Shown here: positions 32,067 to 41,668 of the stretch, piece by piece
Numbering within the stretch: position 1 is the first letter of the stretch
How the letters are laid out: each line of letters opens with the position of its first letter
Origin: Ensifer adhaerens
Lineage (GTDB): Bacteria > Pseudomonadota > Alphaproteobacteria > Rhizobiales > Rhizobiaceae
Assembly: GCF_001270265.1 (NCBI RefSeq)
Contig: NZ_LGAP01000010.1
Coordinates: 62,001 to 126,000, forward strand
Length of the DNA: 64,000 nucleotides
Reading direction: 5' to 3'
Position numbers and translations under genes: made by a program
Notes under the pieces: model-generated
Databases searched by the model: none
What the model was told of the DNA's origin: nothing
Seen by the model: only the letters and a program-made list of their open reading frames with translations

Positions 32067-33056
32067 ATGTCCCATATCATTGATGCCATCCGGCTTTCCA
32101 AATATGGAGAGTCGGAAGTCCTGTCTCTCCAGCAAATCGAACTGCTGCCTCCCGGTTCTGGGGAGATTCAGATTCGCCACTTCGCCATTGGCGTGAACTA
32201 TCTCGACATCTATCATCGAAAGGGCGTGTTCGCCGCGAAGCTGCCGCTTCCGACCGGCCTGGGCGTGGAGGGGGTGGGCGAGGTCACCGCACTCGGCCCG
32301 GATGTTTCCGGATTCGCGATCGGCGATCGGGTGGCTTATGTCGGTGGACCTCCGGGTGGATATGCAATCTGCCGCAATGTCCCCGCCGCCCGGGCCTTGC
32401 ATGTGCCTGCCGGACTGGACAGCGAAACGGTCGCCGCCACAGTGTTCAAGGGGCTGACCGCCGAGTATCTGACCCATCGCTGCGTGACCCTCAAGGCGGG
32501 CGACACGGTGCTGCTGCATGCGGCAGCCGGAGGCGTCGGATCGCTGGCAAGCCAATGGCTGAAAGCGCTCGGCGTCACAGTGATCGGAACGGTCAGCACC
32601 GAGGCGAAGGCCGAAACCGCCCGTGCCTACGGATGCGATCATGTCATCCTCTATGCCCGCGAAGACTTCCGCGAGCGCGTGAGCCAGATCACAGGCGGCA
32701 AAGGCGTCAAGGTGGTCTTCGACTCGGTTGGTGCAGATACCTTCATGGGATCACTCGACTGCCTTCAGCCGCGCGGCATCCTCGTCAGCTTCGGCGAAAG
32801 CTCGGGTCCGGTAGAACCTTTGCCGATTAGCATGCTCGGAGCTAAGGGTTCGCTCTATGTAACCCGGCCTTCGATTGCGCACTACACGGCGGATCGCACC
32901 GAATACGAAGCTGCGGCACAGCGCTTGTTCTCGGCTATCGAAACCGGAGTTATCAAGACTGCAAAACCTCGAGTTTATGCCCTGAAGGACGCGCCGCAGG
33001 CCCATGCTGATATGGAAGCTCGCCGAACCAGCGGTTCGGTCGTCCTGCTTCCATAA
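32067..33056 (+). CDS. NADPH:quinone reductase (zinc-free MDR family, QOR type)
   Basis: 329-aa cytoplasmic oxidoreductase. GroES-like half with GVNYLDIYHRKGVF and the LPTGLGVEGVGEVTALG motif; Rossmann half with LHAAAGGVGSLASQWLKALG, then GCDHVILYAREDF and VFDSVGADTF. No zinc-binding cysteines, as in QorA. It reduces quinones with NADPH by one or two electrons, protecting against quinone stress. Start ATG 32067 gives MSHIIDAIRLSKYG. Divergent LysR regulator suggests induction by an aromatic or electrophile. Confidence 0.92.
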   Translation: MSHIIDAIRLSKYGESEVLSLQQIELLPPGSGEIQIRHFAIGVNYLDIYHRKGVFAAKLPLPTGLGVEGVGEVTALGPDVSGFAIGDRVAYVGGPPGGYAICRNVPAARALHVPAGLDSETVAATVFKGLTAEYLTHRCVTLKAGDTVLLHAAAGGVGSLASQWLKALGVTVIGTVSTEAKAETARAYGCDHVILYAREDFRERVSQITGGKGVKVVFDSVGADTFMGSLDCLQPRGILVSFGESSGPVEPLPISMLGAKGSLYVTRPSIAHYTADRTEYEAAAQRLFSAIETGVIKTAKPRVYALKDAPQAHADMEARRTSGSVVLLP

Positions 33057-33741
33057 GGGGGGAGACTCCCCAGCAGGACCAACGCTGCTGTCGCAAGTCT
33101 CAACTACGCGACAACGTCGAGGCCGGCTTCCACGATGTTGTGAGATGGGAAATTTCGCATCAACCGCAATGTCTACGCAAAGCCTCTCGATCCGATATGC
33201 GTTGTAGACAGTTCGTCGGCTTATACCGAACTGTCGCATGGCCGAAAACAGACGCGACAGCCGCCAAACTCGGCCATGCTGCATAATCCATTTCCGTTGC
33301 GCCCGGATCGAGAACCTCTCTTTGGCAGATCGGGGCGTTCGTCAGTCTTGTTTCACCCGCGTTGGACCAACACGGCCGCGGCCACGATCAACAACAGAAA
33401 GAGCCCTGCCGCCGCCGCTGCTATGCACAAGATAGCCAGCCATGTCTGCGCACTGCCAAGGCTTGGTTGCCGGCCGCCAGCCGTCTTCGTCTTGCCTGCC
33501 GACCCTTGCGGCAACCGCTCCCGTTTACTTTGTGGGGCTTGGCCTGGTGAGCCTAGCCTCAGCTGCAAAGGATATGGACCCGTTTCCATCCACAGTCTTC
33601 GCGGACCCCGTGCTTTGGTTCCCGCTATCCGGCACGAGTGCTCTTGCCTGGGCCCTCATCCTGCTGACCAAACGTAGCGGTCTAAGCTGTTCTCCCACCC
33701 CAGGTAGGATGGAGCTAACCAATTCAGCCTGATATGACAGA
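33057..33741. other. Intergenic stretch with no firm gene
   Basis: About 685 bp. A minus-strand ORF (33353-33589) ends in a single hydrophobic helix (WLAILCIAAAAAGLFLLLIV) after a basic leader, so a 78-aa membrane protein is possible. The overlapping plus-strand ORF (33442-33732) is about as likely to be spurious. I see no transposase or RNA gene. Base composition is lower in GC than the neighbours in places. Confidence 0.3.
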
Positions 33742-34662
33742 GTGATGATCGTTCTCACGAAGTTACGCGAGCTCAATATCTCAGCGGCTGATGCCGGCAT
33801 CCGGCCTTTGCATCTCAGCGCTGCGAGCGGGCTCGTGTGCCTCAATTCGATCATGTACGTTGTTGCCGACGATGAGCTTCACCTAGGCGTGTTTTCCGTT
33901 GCGGACCGCAAGCCCGGACATCTGATCCGTCTGTTTGATGGGGTGTTGCCCGAAACTAAGGCTGCTCGTAAGCGGCAAAAACCCGATCTCGAAGCGCTTG
34001 CATGCCTTCCCGCTTTCCGGGATTTTCCTCATGGTGCGCTCTTGGCTTTTGGCTCAGGGTCCAGGCCCAACCGCCGCAGGGGCGTTCTACTTCGACTTGA
34101 CCCCCATGGCGCCATCTGCGGATCGCCGCGGAGCCTGGATCTTTCCCCCATCCTTGTTCCGCTCAACGAGGAATTTTCAGAGGTCAATATCGAAGGCGCG
34201 GTCGTCGTTGCCGATGAACTGCGCTTGTTTCAGCGCGGGAACAAGGGGCAAGCTGGCAACGCGATCATTCGGTACCAGCTTTCGACTGTACTGGATGCGT
34301 TGCAGAGCGAGCGTATCGACGCCATCAAGCCATCCGCTGTCGGCCGGCTGGACCTGGGTTCCATCCAAGGTGTTCCATTCTCTTTCACGGACGCAGCGGC
34401 TCTGCCTAACGGCAACATGGTTTTCAGCGCCGTTGCTGAAGATACCGAAGATGCAATCCGCGATGGGCCCTGCGTCGGCGCGGCTATTGGAATAGCTGAC
34501 AACAATGGCAACCTGCGTTCGTTGCACCGGCTTGACCGCCCATACAAGATCGAGGGCATCCACGCTCGATTGGATGAAAATCGTCTGGATCTTCTGCTCG
34601 TCACTGACGCGGACAACGCCGAGATACCCGCGGTGCTTTTTTCCACCACCATGAAAATTTAG
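33742..34662 (+). CDS. DUF6929-like uncharacterised protein (beta-propeller-like)
   Basis: About 306 aa, GTG at 33742 or ATG at 33745. It has no signal peptide and consists of beta-strand-rich repeats such as SGLVCLNSIMYVVADDELHL, RGVLLRLDPHGAICGS, SEVNIEGAVVVADELRLFQR, FTDAAALPNGNMVFSAVAED and IEGIHARLDENRLDLLLVTD. The GVxFxFTDAAALPxGxxVFSA pattern is what I associate with the DUF6929 family. Function unknown; possibly a lipid or sugar-binding propeller. It stands alone before the gntR gene. Confidence 0.65.
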   Translation: MMIVLTKLRELNISAADAGIRPLHLSAASGLVCLNSIMYVVADDELHLGVFSVADRKPGHLIRLFDGVLPETKAARKRQKPDLEALACLPAFRDFPHGALLAFGSGSRPNRRRGVLLRLDPHGAICGSPRSLDLSPILVPLNEEFSEVNIEGAVVVADELRLFQRGNKGQAGNAIIRYQLSTVLDALQSERIDAIKPSAVGRLDLGSIQGVPFSFTDAAALPNGNMVFSAVAEDTEDAIRDGPCVGAAIGIADNNGNLRSLHRLDRPYKIEGIHARLDENRLDLLLVTDADNAEIPAVLFSTTMKI

Positions 34663-35070
34663 GATCGCTAATATATTAAGCGGGCCAGCGCCCATATTCG
34701 TGGCTATCGCTTGGCGGAAGCCACAGTGGGCCATGATGCCGCCCGACTATCCCCACGGCCCGGTCATGTGATGCTCGCCTCCAGCAAGTTTTTCCTCCGA
34801 AAGGCCCTTGGCGACACTGAGCCTGCGCATGTTCCATCCAATGGTTTGCCTGTTCTCCAAAGCGCACCTTCGTGCGGTCCACGCTGGCTAACTGAACCTC
34901 GCCTCAGGTGGTGGAAACCTTGGTTGATTTTCGAATTGTATTTCTGGGTAATAAGCAATGTATACGGAGATTATACAATTTCATTGACTCAGTCGACCCA
35001 CTATGCGACCTTCCTGTCGTCAGCGCGGATCGATGGATCCACGCTCGCGGAATTCAGGAGGGATGTTTCG
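34663..35070. promoter_or_regulatory. Promoter/operator region of the gntR-led catabolic cluster
   Basis: 408 bp. An ORF start at 34711 would extend GntR by 120 unrelated residues, so I treat this as non-coding. AATTGTAT (34934-34941) and ATACAATT (34973-34980) form an inverted repeat around a central GTATAC palindrome (34960-34965). The GTA-TAC core fits FadR-subfamily GntR operators. AGGAGGG at about 35057-35062 serves the GTG start at 35071. Confidence 0.55.
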
Positions 35071-35781
35071 GTGAAGAGCGGAAAGAACGGTCTCTACGAC
35101 GATCTCAAGCGTCAGATTTTGACGATGGAACTTGATCCAGACCAAGACTTGGATGAGGTCAGTCTAGGTGAGCAATACGGGCTGTCTCGCACGCCCGTCC
35201 GGGAAATTTTCCGGCGGCTTGAGGGGGAGGGCTACATCGACATCCGCGCCAACCGTGGCGCGCGGGTCATCCCGATGAACCATCAGACGCTCAGGCACTT
35301 CTTTCTCGTCGCGCCGATGATCTACGCGGCGATCGGTCGCCTCGCGGTCCAGAACTTCAAGCAAAGGCAGCTTGGCGACCTCAAGGATACGCAGGAGCGG
35401 TTTCGCGCGGCCAGCGTGACCGGCGATGCACTCTCGATGGTGCTCGCGAACAACCGCTTTCATGAAATCATTGGCGAAATGTCCGGCAACGCCTACCTGC
35501 AGCCGAGCCTTGGCCGGCTTCTGATCGACCACGCACGGATCGGCCACACCTTCTTCCGACCCCGCAACGACGACATGCGCCAACGTCTTCAGGTCGCCGT
35601 GGAGCATCACGACGGCTTCATCGCCGCGATCGGTTCACATGACGAAGACACCGTCGTCGATCTGGTCTTCGAGCACTGGGAATTGTCGCGCGAGAACATG
35701 GAAATGTTCATCGCACCGGAGGGAATGAAGGCGGACGCGCTCGTGGAAGTCCCCGCTGCATCGATGGAGAAATCATCTTGA
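35071..35781 (+). CDS. GntR-family regulator (FCD/FadR subfamily)
   Basis: 236 aa from GTG 35071 with a strong AGGAGGG site. The winged HTH reads LYDDLKRQILTMELDPDQDL then LGEQYGLSRTPVREIFRRLE and GYIDIRANRGARVIPM, standard for GntR. The FCD effector domain follows, with metal-binding type His/Asp positions in NNRFHEIIGEMSGN and AVEHHDGFIAAIGSHDEDTV. It leads the hydroxyproline-type cluster, its stop overlapping the next start by 4 bp (TTGA). It is therefore probably the cluster's local repressor, responsive to a pathway intermediate. Confidence 0.9.
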   Translation: MKSGKNGLYDDLKRQILTMELDPDQDLDEVSLGEQYGLSRTPVREIFRRLEGEGYIDIRANRGARVIPMNHQTLRHFFLVAPMIYAAIGRLAVQNFKQRQLGDLKDTQERFRAASVTGDALSMVLANNRFHEIIGEMSGNAYLQPSLGRLLIDHARIGHTFFRPRNDDMRQRLQVAVEHHDGFIAAIGSHDEDTVVDLVFEHWELSRENMEMFIAPEGMKADALVEVPAASMEKSS

Positions 35782-36689
35782 AGTTCGAAGGTATTTATAC
35801 CCCGGCGATCACGCCGCTCGGACGGGACGGGCAGATAGACCGCGAAGCCTTCGCTGCCGTGCTTGAATCGCTGATTGAGGCGAAGGTACACGGCATTATC
35901 GTGGGCGGATCAACGGGTGAGTACTACGCCCAAAGTGCCGAGGAGCGCATCGATCTTGCTGCCTTCGCTAAGGACGTCATTGGCTCACGCCTGCCGCTCA
36001 TTGTTGGAACCGGTGCGACGAGAACCGAAGACTCGGTAGCTTATGCAATTGCCGCCAAGGAGATCGGTGCCGATGCGATCCTTGTGTCGTCTCCGCCGTA
36101 TGCTTTGCCGACAGCGCGCGAGAATGCGGTCCACGCACTCACGATCGACCGGGCGGCCAATTTACCGATCATGCTCTACAACTATCCCGCCCGCATGGGC
36201 GTGATGATGGGAGACGAATATTTCTCTCGCGTGGGCAGATCCAAAAACGTCGTAGCGATCAAGGAAAGCTCCGGCAACATGGCCAACCTCCATTTGTTGG
36301 CCCGGAAATTTCCGTACATTTCACTGTCCTGTGGCTGGGACGATCAAGCGCTCGAATTCTTTGCATGGGGTGCGAAGAGCTGGGTCTGTGCGGGCTCCAA
36401 CTTCCTCCCACGCGAACACGTCGCGCTATACGAAGCCTGCGTGCTGGAGAAAAACTTCGACAAGGGCCGCGCGATCATGACCGCGATGCTTCCGCTCATG
36501 GACTTCCTGGAATGCGGCAAGTTCGTCCAGTCGATCAAACACGGCTGCGAATTGATTGGCCTGAACGTAGGCCCGGTCCGGGCACCCCTGCGTCCACTCA
36601 ACTCCGAAGAGAAAAGAACGCTGCAGACTGTCGTCGCCACCTTGAAGCGCACGGTCGCCCAGATCACGTCGGGAGCCAATTATGCATGA
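35778..36689 (+). CDS. DapA/NAL-family lyase, candidate pyrroline-4-hydroxy-2-carboxylate deaminase
   Basis: 303-aa TIM-barrel Schiff-base enzyme, TTG start coupled to gntR. Family residues: GSTGEYYAQSAEER (carboxylate-binding Thr46), catalytic Tyr134 in MLYNYPARMG, Schiff-base Lys162 in VVAIKESSGNM. The set of neighbours (oxidase, semialdehyde-type dehydrogenase, proline-racemase homologue) makes the likely reaction the deamination of Delta1-pyrroline-4-hydroxy-2-carboxylate to 2-oxoglutarate semialdehyde, as for HypD/LhpC. DHDPS, N-acetylneuraminate lyase and KDG aldolase share the fold, so activity is inferred from context. Overlaps the ALDH start by 8 bp. Confidence 0.82.
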   Translation: MKFEGIYTPAITPLGRDGQIDREAFAAVLESLIEAKVHGIIVGGSTGEYYAQSAEERIDLAAFAKDVIGSRLPLIVGTGATRTEDSVAYAIAAKEIGADAILVSSPPYALPTARENAVHALTIDRAANLPIMLYNYPARMGVMMGDEYFSRVGRSKNVVAIKESSGNMANLHLLARKFPYISLSCGWDDQALEFFAWGAKSWVCAGSNFLPREHVALYEACVLEKNFDKGRAIMTAMLPLMDFLECGKFVQSIKHGCELIGLNVGPVRAPLRPLNSEEKRTLQTVVATLKRTVAQITSGANYA

Positions 36690-38199
36690 ACCCTTGACCG
36701 CCGCCGAATACAAGGCGATCGCCACGAACCTTCAATTGCCCACCAACGCGTTTATCGACGGAGCCTTTCGTCCGGCCCACTCGGGCAAGACGTTCAGGAC
36801 GACCAATCCCGCTACCGGCGAAACTTTGGCCGAGATCGCGGCTTGTGACGCCGTCGACGTGGACTTTGCTGTTGCGAATGCCAGGGCGGCCTTCGACGAT
36901 GGCCGCTGGCGTCTTCAATCGCCTGGTGATCGTAAGACCGCTCTGCTCAAGTTTGCCAAGCTGCTTGAGGAAAACCGTCACGAACTTGCCGTGATAGAGA
37001 GCCTCGACAGCGGCAAGCCGATCCGCGAGTGCCAGACCGTCGATATTCCCGACACCATTCACACCCTCCGCTGGCACGCGGAGTTGATTGACAAGCTTTA
37101 TGACAACACCGCTCCAGTCGCTTCGAACGCGCTGACATTGGTGGTGCGTGAACCCGTCGGCGTTGTCGGCTGCGTCCTGCCGTGGAACTTCCCCCTTTTA
37201 ATGCTGGCCTGGAAGATTGGCCCGGCGCTCGCCTCAGGGTGCTCCGTGATCGTCAAGCCTGCGCAGGAGACGACGCTCTCTACTCTGCGCGCAGCGGAAC
37301 TCGCCCATGAGGCTGGGATTCCGGCGGGCGTCTTCAACGTCGTTACCGGTAGCGGTAAGGATGTGGGAGAGCCGATCGGCATGCATATGGACGTTGACAT
37401 GGTGGCGTTCACCGGTTCGACGCCGACTGGCCGTCGTTTCCTGCACTACGCTGCCGATTCCAATCTGAAGCGTGTCGTCTTGGAATGCGGTGGGAAAAAC
37501 CCGGCGGTCGTGCTTGAGGATGCGGAAGACCTCGACCTGGTAGCAGAACAAGTCGTCAACGGCGCATTCTGGAACATGGGTGAGAACTGCTCAGCCACGT
37601 CGCGGCTCATCGTTCACTCCAAGATTAAGGACGAATTGCTCGAGCGCGTCGGTGCCTACATGCGCGAATGGAAGACAGGCGATCCGCTCGATCCCGAAAA
37701 CCGCATCGGTGCCCTCGTCAGCAAAAGCCACTTCGAAAAAGTGAAATCCTTCCTCGACGACGTGAAAACCGAGAAGCTCTCGGTTGCCCATGGCGGTGAA
37801 ACACAGAAAGGCATCTTCATCGAGCCGACGGTCGTCGACGGCGTCACGCCTAAGAGCCGTCTCTTCCAGGAAGAGATTTTCGGGCCGATCCTGTCCGTGA
37901 CCACATTTGAAACCATGGCCGAGGCCCTAGCACTTGCCAACGACACCAACTATGGCCTGACGGCGTCGATTTACACCGGAAGCCTTCGAAACGCGATCAA
38001 GCTCTCGCGCGAAATCCGGGCAGGTCTCGTGACCGTCAACTGCTTCGGCGAAGGCGACGCCACCACCCCATTCGGCGGTTACAAGGAGTCTGGCTTTGGC
38101 GGGCGCGATAAGTCGATTTTCGCGCATGACAACTATTGCGAGCTCAAGACGATCTGGATCGATATCTCAGACCGGTCGGTGGACGAGACGATCCGATGA
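36682..38199 (+). CDS. NAD(P)-dependent aldehyde dehydrogenase, candidate 2-oxoglutarate semialdehyde dehydrogenase
   Basis: 505-aa cytoplasmic dehydrogenase. Coenzyme loop GCVLPWNFPLLMLAWKIGPA, FTGSTPTGRRFLHYAA, general-base Glu in VVLECGGKNPAVV, nucleophile Cys in NMGENCSATSRLIV, and the EEIFGPILSVTTF and FGGYKESGFGG segments are all intact. Sequence style is closest to PuuC/betaine-aldehyde type enzymes. In this cluster it most likely oxidises 2-oxoglutarate semialdehyde to 2-oxoglutarate. An aminoaldehyde substrate (as in polyamine or betaine breakdown) is the main alternative. ATGA overlap with the FAD oxidase gene. Confidence 0.88.
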   Translation: MHEPLTAAEYKAIATNLQLPTNAFIDGAFRPAHSGKTFRTTNPATGETLAEIAACDAVDVDFAVANARAAFDDGRWRLQSPGDRKTALLKFAKLLEENRHELAVIESLDSGKPIRECQTVDIPDTIHTLRWHAELIDKLYDNTAPVASNALTLVVREPVGVVGCVLPWNFPLLMLAWKIGPALASGCSVIVKPAQETTLSTLRAAELAHEAGIPAGVFNVVTGSGKDVGEPIGMHMDVDMVAFTGSTPTGRRFLHYAADSNLKRVVLECGGKNPAVVLEDAEDLDLVAEQVVNGAFWNMGENCSATSRLIVHSKIKDELLERVGAYMREWKTGDPLDPENRIGALVSKSHFEKVKSFLDDVKTEKLSVAHGGETQKGIFIEPTVVDGVTPKSRLFQEEIFGPILSVTTFETMAEALALANDTNYGLTASIYTGSLRNAIKLSREIRAGLVTVNCFGEGDATTPFGGYKESGFGGRDKSIFAHDNYCELKTIWIDISDRSVDETIR

Positions 38200-39542
38200 T
38201 CACAAAGTCCGTCAAACGTTTGCCTGTCGAAAATGGCATCTCGGGCTGGGAGGCGATCAGTCAACGTTCGTTCCCGGTCCGTTGCCTAGACGGCAACGTG
38301 ACCGCGGACTGGCTGATTATTGGTGCAGGCTTTGCAGGTCTTTCTGCCGCCCGTCGCCTTCTTGAGCTACGGCCCGACGATAAGATTGTGGTCATCGATG
38401 CGAGCGAAGTGGGGAAGGGGACATCGGGCCGGAATTCGGGATTTATGATCGATGTCCCCCACAACCTCTCGTCCAGTGAGTATTCAAGCGGCGGCGCTGA
38501 CGCAACTAGAATTGAGATGGCGCAAAACCGCTCGGCGATAGCCTTTGCGTCCGAGGCGGCGGCGGAGTATGGGATGTCGCGCGAGACGTTCGATCCGTCT
38601 GGAAAGATAAACGCGGCCGCAACCGCACGCGGCATGAAGCTGAACCAGAGCTTCGGCGTATCACTGAAGAGCGCCGGCGAGAAACATACGTTCCTCGATG
38701 CCGCCGAAATGCGCGATCTCACGGGATCGGACTACTATCTCGGCGGGCTGTACACGCCGGGCGCTGTTCTGATCCAGCCCGCGGACTATATCCGCGAATT
38801 TGCCGCCGGGCTTTCGCGCAGGATCGACATCTTCGAACGCTCGCCTATCACCGCGTTGAAGCGCGAGAATGGCACTTGGACCGCCGTTTCTCCGTGGGGC
38901 AGGGTGACAGCCCGCAAGGTTATCCTAGGCGTCAACGGTCACATCGATGACTTTGGCCATTTCCGCGGGCGACTGATGCACATCTTCGCTTACGCGTCGA
39001 TGACCGCGGCTTTTCCTTCGGACGATTTCGGCCGTAAGGTTTCGGGGCGCGACGGATGGGCGCTGCTTCCCGCCGACGCAATGGGTGCGACCGTCAGGAA
39101 GATCACATCCGGTGGCCAGTCGCGCATCGCGATCCGGACGAAATATACGTACGACACCACCGTCACCGTGACAGGACGGCGTCTCGCGAAGATGGCGGAG
39201 GCGCATCGCAAATCACTCGACGCGCGGTTTCCAGGTCTCAAGGGGATACCATTCGACCATTGCTGGGCCGGGCGGATTTGTCTCAGCCTGAACCACGTGC
39301 CTGCCTTCGGCGAGATTGAAGAGGGACTTTTCTCCGCCTGCTGCGAAAACGGGCTAGGCACGGTGAAGAGTACGCTCGCTGGGATGATGGCAGCCGAGCT
39401 GGCGACCGGGACCACCTCCCGGCATCTCGAAAAATATATGGATCATCCCGAGCCGTCCCGGCTTCCGCCGGAGCCGTTCGCGTGGCTGGGCATCAACTCG
39501 GTGATCCGTCTGCAGGAATTGCGTGCAGGCCGCGAGGGATGA
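38196..39542 (+). CDS. FAD-dependent amino acid oxidase (DAO family)
   Basis: 448-aa flavoprotein; ATG 38196 in an ATGA overlap with the ALDH stop. The Rossmann FAD motif DWLIIGAGFAGLSAARRLLE starts near residue 38, followed by GKGTSGRNSGFMID, a flavin-contact motif of the DadA/PuuB/glycine-oxidase type. The C-terminal HCWAGRICLSLNHVPAFGEI and CCENGLGTVKSTLAGMMAAE are typical of gamma-glutamylputrescine/D-amino acid oxidases. In the cluster it would oxidise a cyclic D-amino acid (for example cis-4-hydroxy-D-proline) to the pyrroline. No membrane anchor. Substrate is inferred. Confidence 0.85.
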   Translation: MITKSVKRLPVENGISGWEAISQRSFPVRCLDGNVTADWLIIGAGFAGLSAARRLLELRPDDKIVVIDASEVGKGTSGRNSGFMIDVPHNLSSSEYSSGGADATRIEMAQNRSAIAFASEAAAEYGMSRETFDPSGKINAAATARGMKLNQSFGVSLKSAGEKHTFLDAAEMRDLTGSDYYLGGLYTPGAVLIQPADYIREFAAGLSRRIDIFERSPITALKRENGTWTAVSPWGRVTARKVILGVNGHIDDFGHFRGRLMHIFAYASMTAAFPSDDFGRKVSGRDGWALLPADAMGATVRKITSGGQSRIAIRTKYTYDTTVTVTGRRLAKMAEAHRKSLDARFPGLKGIPFDHCWAGRICLSLNHVPAFGEIEEGLFSACCENGLGTVKSTLAGMMAAELATGTTSRHLEKYMDHPEPSRLPPEPFAWLGINSVIRLQELRAGREG

Positions 39543-39560
39543 TCCCTCGCCGCGCAATGT

Positions 39561-39586
39561 GAAGACTGAGCCGCCCGCAAGTCTTC
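39561..39586 (+). other. Intercistronic hairpin before the betaine-type binding protein
   Basis: Perfect 7-bp stem GAAGACT / AGTCTTC with a 12-nt loop, between oxidase stop and binding-protein start. It may set mRNA ends or differential expression. Confidence 0.4.
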
Positions 39587-39622
39587 AATGAGAATGGGAA
39601 CAAAAAACTAGGAGTGAGTAAA

Positions 39623-40474
39623 ATGAAGACTTTGTGGAAAGCGCTCTGCGCCGCCGCGATGGTCGGGATGACCATGATGTCCGCTCACGCGGAAGAGAAG
39701 TCGATCACGATGGGCACGATGTCCTGGGAGGACCTCACCCCCATTTCCGGGATCACCAAGAAGGTGCTCGAGGACGCCGGCTACACGGTCAAGGTCGTGC
39801 CGTTCTCCGAGTGGGGTATCGCCTACGCCGCTCTCGGCAAAGGGGACATCCAAATCCTTGCCTCGCAGACGGATTACGTCGCTCAGGATTACTGGGACAA
39901 GAATAAAAACCGCCTGGAAAAAATCTCCCCGGTTTCGCACGGCCTCTTTCAGGGCGTCGCCGTGCCGAAATATGTAACGATCGATTCCATGGACCAGCTG
40001 AATGACAACGCCGACAAGTTCGGCGGCAAGATCGTTGGTATTGAACCGGGTTCGGGCCTGATGCGCGACACCAGCAACGCCGTCAAGGACTACGACCTTA
40101 AACTGCAGCTTGTGGAAGGCAGCACCGCCGCCATGACCGCTGCACTCAAGTCGGCCGTCGATCGGCAGGAATGGATCGCGGTCACAATCTGGGAACCGTC
40201 CTGGATGATGCAGAAGTATGACGTCAAGTTCCTCCATGATCCCAAGGCCGTTTTCCCGCCACCGCAGAGCTACTACTGGATTGGCCAGAAGGGCTTCTCC
40301 GCCGAATATCCGCATGCACGCGAAATTATCGCCAGCGTCTATGTACCGCTCGCCGACATCACCGCGATCAATGGCGCGGTCAACGACGGGAAGGCAATGG
40401 ACGATGCTATCAAGGCGTGGACTGACAGCCATACCGATCTCCTAAAGCGTTGGGGCAACATAAAGGCCGAATGA
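39623..40474 (+). CDS. Glycine betaine/proline-type ABC substrate-binding protein (OpuAC/ProX)
   Basis: 283-aa periplasmic receptor; ATG 39623 lies 8 nt after AGGAG, better than the GTG nine bases upstream. Signal peptide MKTLWKALCAAAMVGMTMMS with cleavage after SAHA. The OpuAC fold is evident: KSITMGTMSWEDLTPISGIT, EPGSGLMRDTSNAV, TIWEPSWMMQKYDVKFL. Several aromatic residues (Trp in SWEDL, SEWGIAYAAL, TIWEPSW and YYWIGQ) could form the aromatic cage that binds a quaternary or secondary ammonium. This points to a betaine, proline betaine or hydroxyproline-like ligand. It opens the transporter part of the operon. Confidence 0.9.
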   Translation: MKTLWKALCAAAMVGMTMMSAHAEEKSITMGTMSWEDLTPISGITKKVLEDAGYTVKVVPFSEWGIAYAALGKGDIQILASQTDYVAQDYWDKNKNRLEKISPVSHGLFQGVAVPKYVTIDSMDQLNDNADKFGGKIVGIEPGSGLMRDTSNAVKDYDLKLQLVEGSTAAMTAALKSAVDRQEWIAVTIWEPSWMMQKYDVKFLHDPKAVFPPPQSYYWIGQKGFSAEYPHAREIIASVYVPLADITAINGAVNDGKAMDDAIKAWTDSHTDLLKRWGNIKAE

Positions 40475-40563
40475 ACCAAGCAAGGGCGGGCCGTTACGAT
40501 CACGGCTCGTCCCGGTCTCTCGAAACATGAAGGTTGGCATCAAGCCGGCCCGAGGGGAACGCA

Positions 40564-41655
40564 ATGAAAACAGCGATGAATGACTCCAATGAAGTATTGA
40601 TCGACTGCCAGAACGTCTGGAAGATTTTCGGCGCTCGCGCTCCAGCCGCCATTCAGGCGGTCGCAGATCGAGGCCTGTCAAAAAAGCAGATCCTCCAGGA
40701 CTTCAACTGTGTTGTCGGGGTGTCTGACGCCAGTCTCCATGTCCGCCGCGGCGAAATCTTCTGCATCATGGGCTTGTCCGGCAGCGGTAAATCGACCTTG
40801 ATCCGTTTGCTCAACCGCTTGATTGAACCGAGCCTCGGCACGATCACGGTTAAGGGAAAAGACGTCGCGAGGCTGAACGCCGCGCAGCTGCGCGACATGC
40901 GGGCACGCAACATCGGAATGGTGTTCCAGAGCGTGGCACTGCTTCCCAACAGGACCGTTCTCGAAAACGCTGCTTTCGGTCTCGAAGTTCGAGGGGTGGC
41001 CAAGGACGAACGACACAAGACTGCTCGGGCGGCGCTCGAAAAAGTCGGGCTCGCCGACTGGACTGCGCGATATCCCAACGAGTTATCGGGCGGTATGCAG
41101 CAGCGCGTTGGCCTTGCGCGAGCGCTAGCGGCCGACCCCGAAATAATCCTTATGGACGAGCCCTTCAGTGCGCTCGATCCGCTCATCCGCCGGCAGCTCC
41201 AGGACGAGTTTCGGCAATTGACAAAGTCGCTCGGCAAGTCCGCGGTGTTCATCACCCATGATCTCGAGGAAGCTATCCGCATTGGCGACCGGATCGCCAT
41301 CATGAAGGACGGCGTAATCGTGCAGGTCGGAACCGCCGAGGAAATCGTGACGAAGCCGGCCGACGATTACGTCTCCGATTTTGTCGCCGGAATTTCCAGA
41401 ATTCATCTGGTGAAAGCGCATTCAGTCATGCAGCCTGTCGCCAAATTCAGGGCCTCGCATCCCCAGCATGATGTCGAGGCACTGTTGCGAACATCACCTG
41501 ACGCGGACATCGGCGAGCTGATCGATCTTACCATGCAATCCAACCGTGACGCGGTCGCGGTCGTCGAGAATGGCACAGTAATCGGTGTCGTCACGACCCG
41601 CGCATTGCTCCGCGGCGTCGCCGGGACACCCGAGCACGAGCCCGCGGCGGCATAG
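40564..41655 (+). CDS. Glycine betaine/proline-type ABC transporter ATP-binding protein (ProV)
   Basis: 363 aa from ATG 40564 preceded by GAGGGG. ProV features: the N-terminal VWKIFGARAP and long insert before the P-loop [21 protein letters not shown]-loop MVFQSVALLPNRTV, signature LSGGMQQRVGLARALA, Walker B IILMDEPFSALDPLIR, ITHDLEEAIRIGDRIAIM. The C-terminal ~85 residues form a tandem CBS-like region (VAVVENGTVIGVVTTRALLR), which in OpuA senses ionic strength or nucleotides. Powers the two downstream permeases. Confidence 0.93.
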   Translation: MKTAMNDSNEVLIDCQNVWKIFGARAPAAIQAVADRGLSKKQILQDFNCVVGVSDASLHVRRGEIFCIMGLSGSGKSTLIRLLNRLIEPSLGTITVKGKDVARLNAAQLRDMRARNIGMVFQSVALLPNRTVLENAAFGLEVRGVAKDERHKTARAALEKVGLADWTARYPNELSGGMQQRVGLARALAADPEIILMDEPFSALDPLIRRQLQDEFRQLTKSLGKSAVFITHDLEEAIRIGDRIAIMKDGVIVQVGTAEEIVTKPADDYVSDFVAGISRIHLVKAHSVMQPVAKFRASHPQHDVEALLRTSPDADIGELIDLTMQSNRDAVAVVENGTVIGVVTTRALLRGVAGTPEHEPAAA

Positions 41656-41668
41656 GTGGAGGACGCAA

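Noticed and set aside
34711-35070. N-terminal extension of the GntR ORF
   Set aside because: No homology to GntR, weak start, crosses operator-like repeats; the GTG at 35071 has a strong ribosome site.
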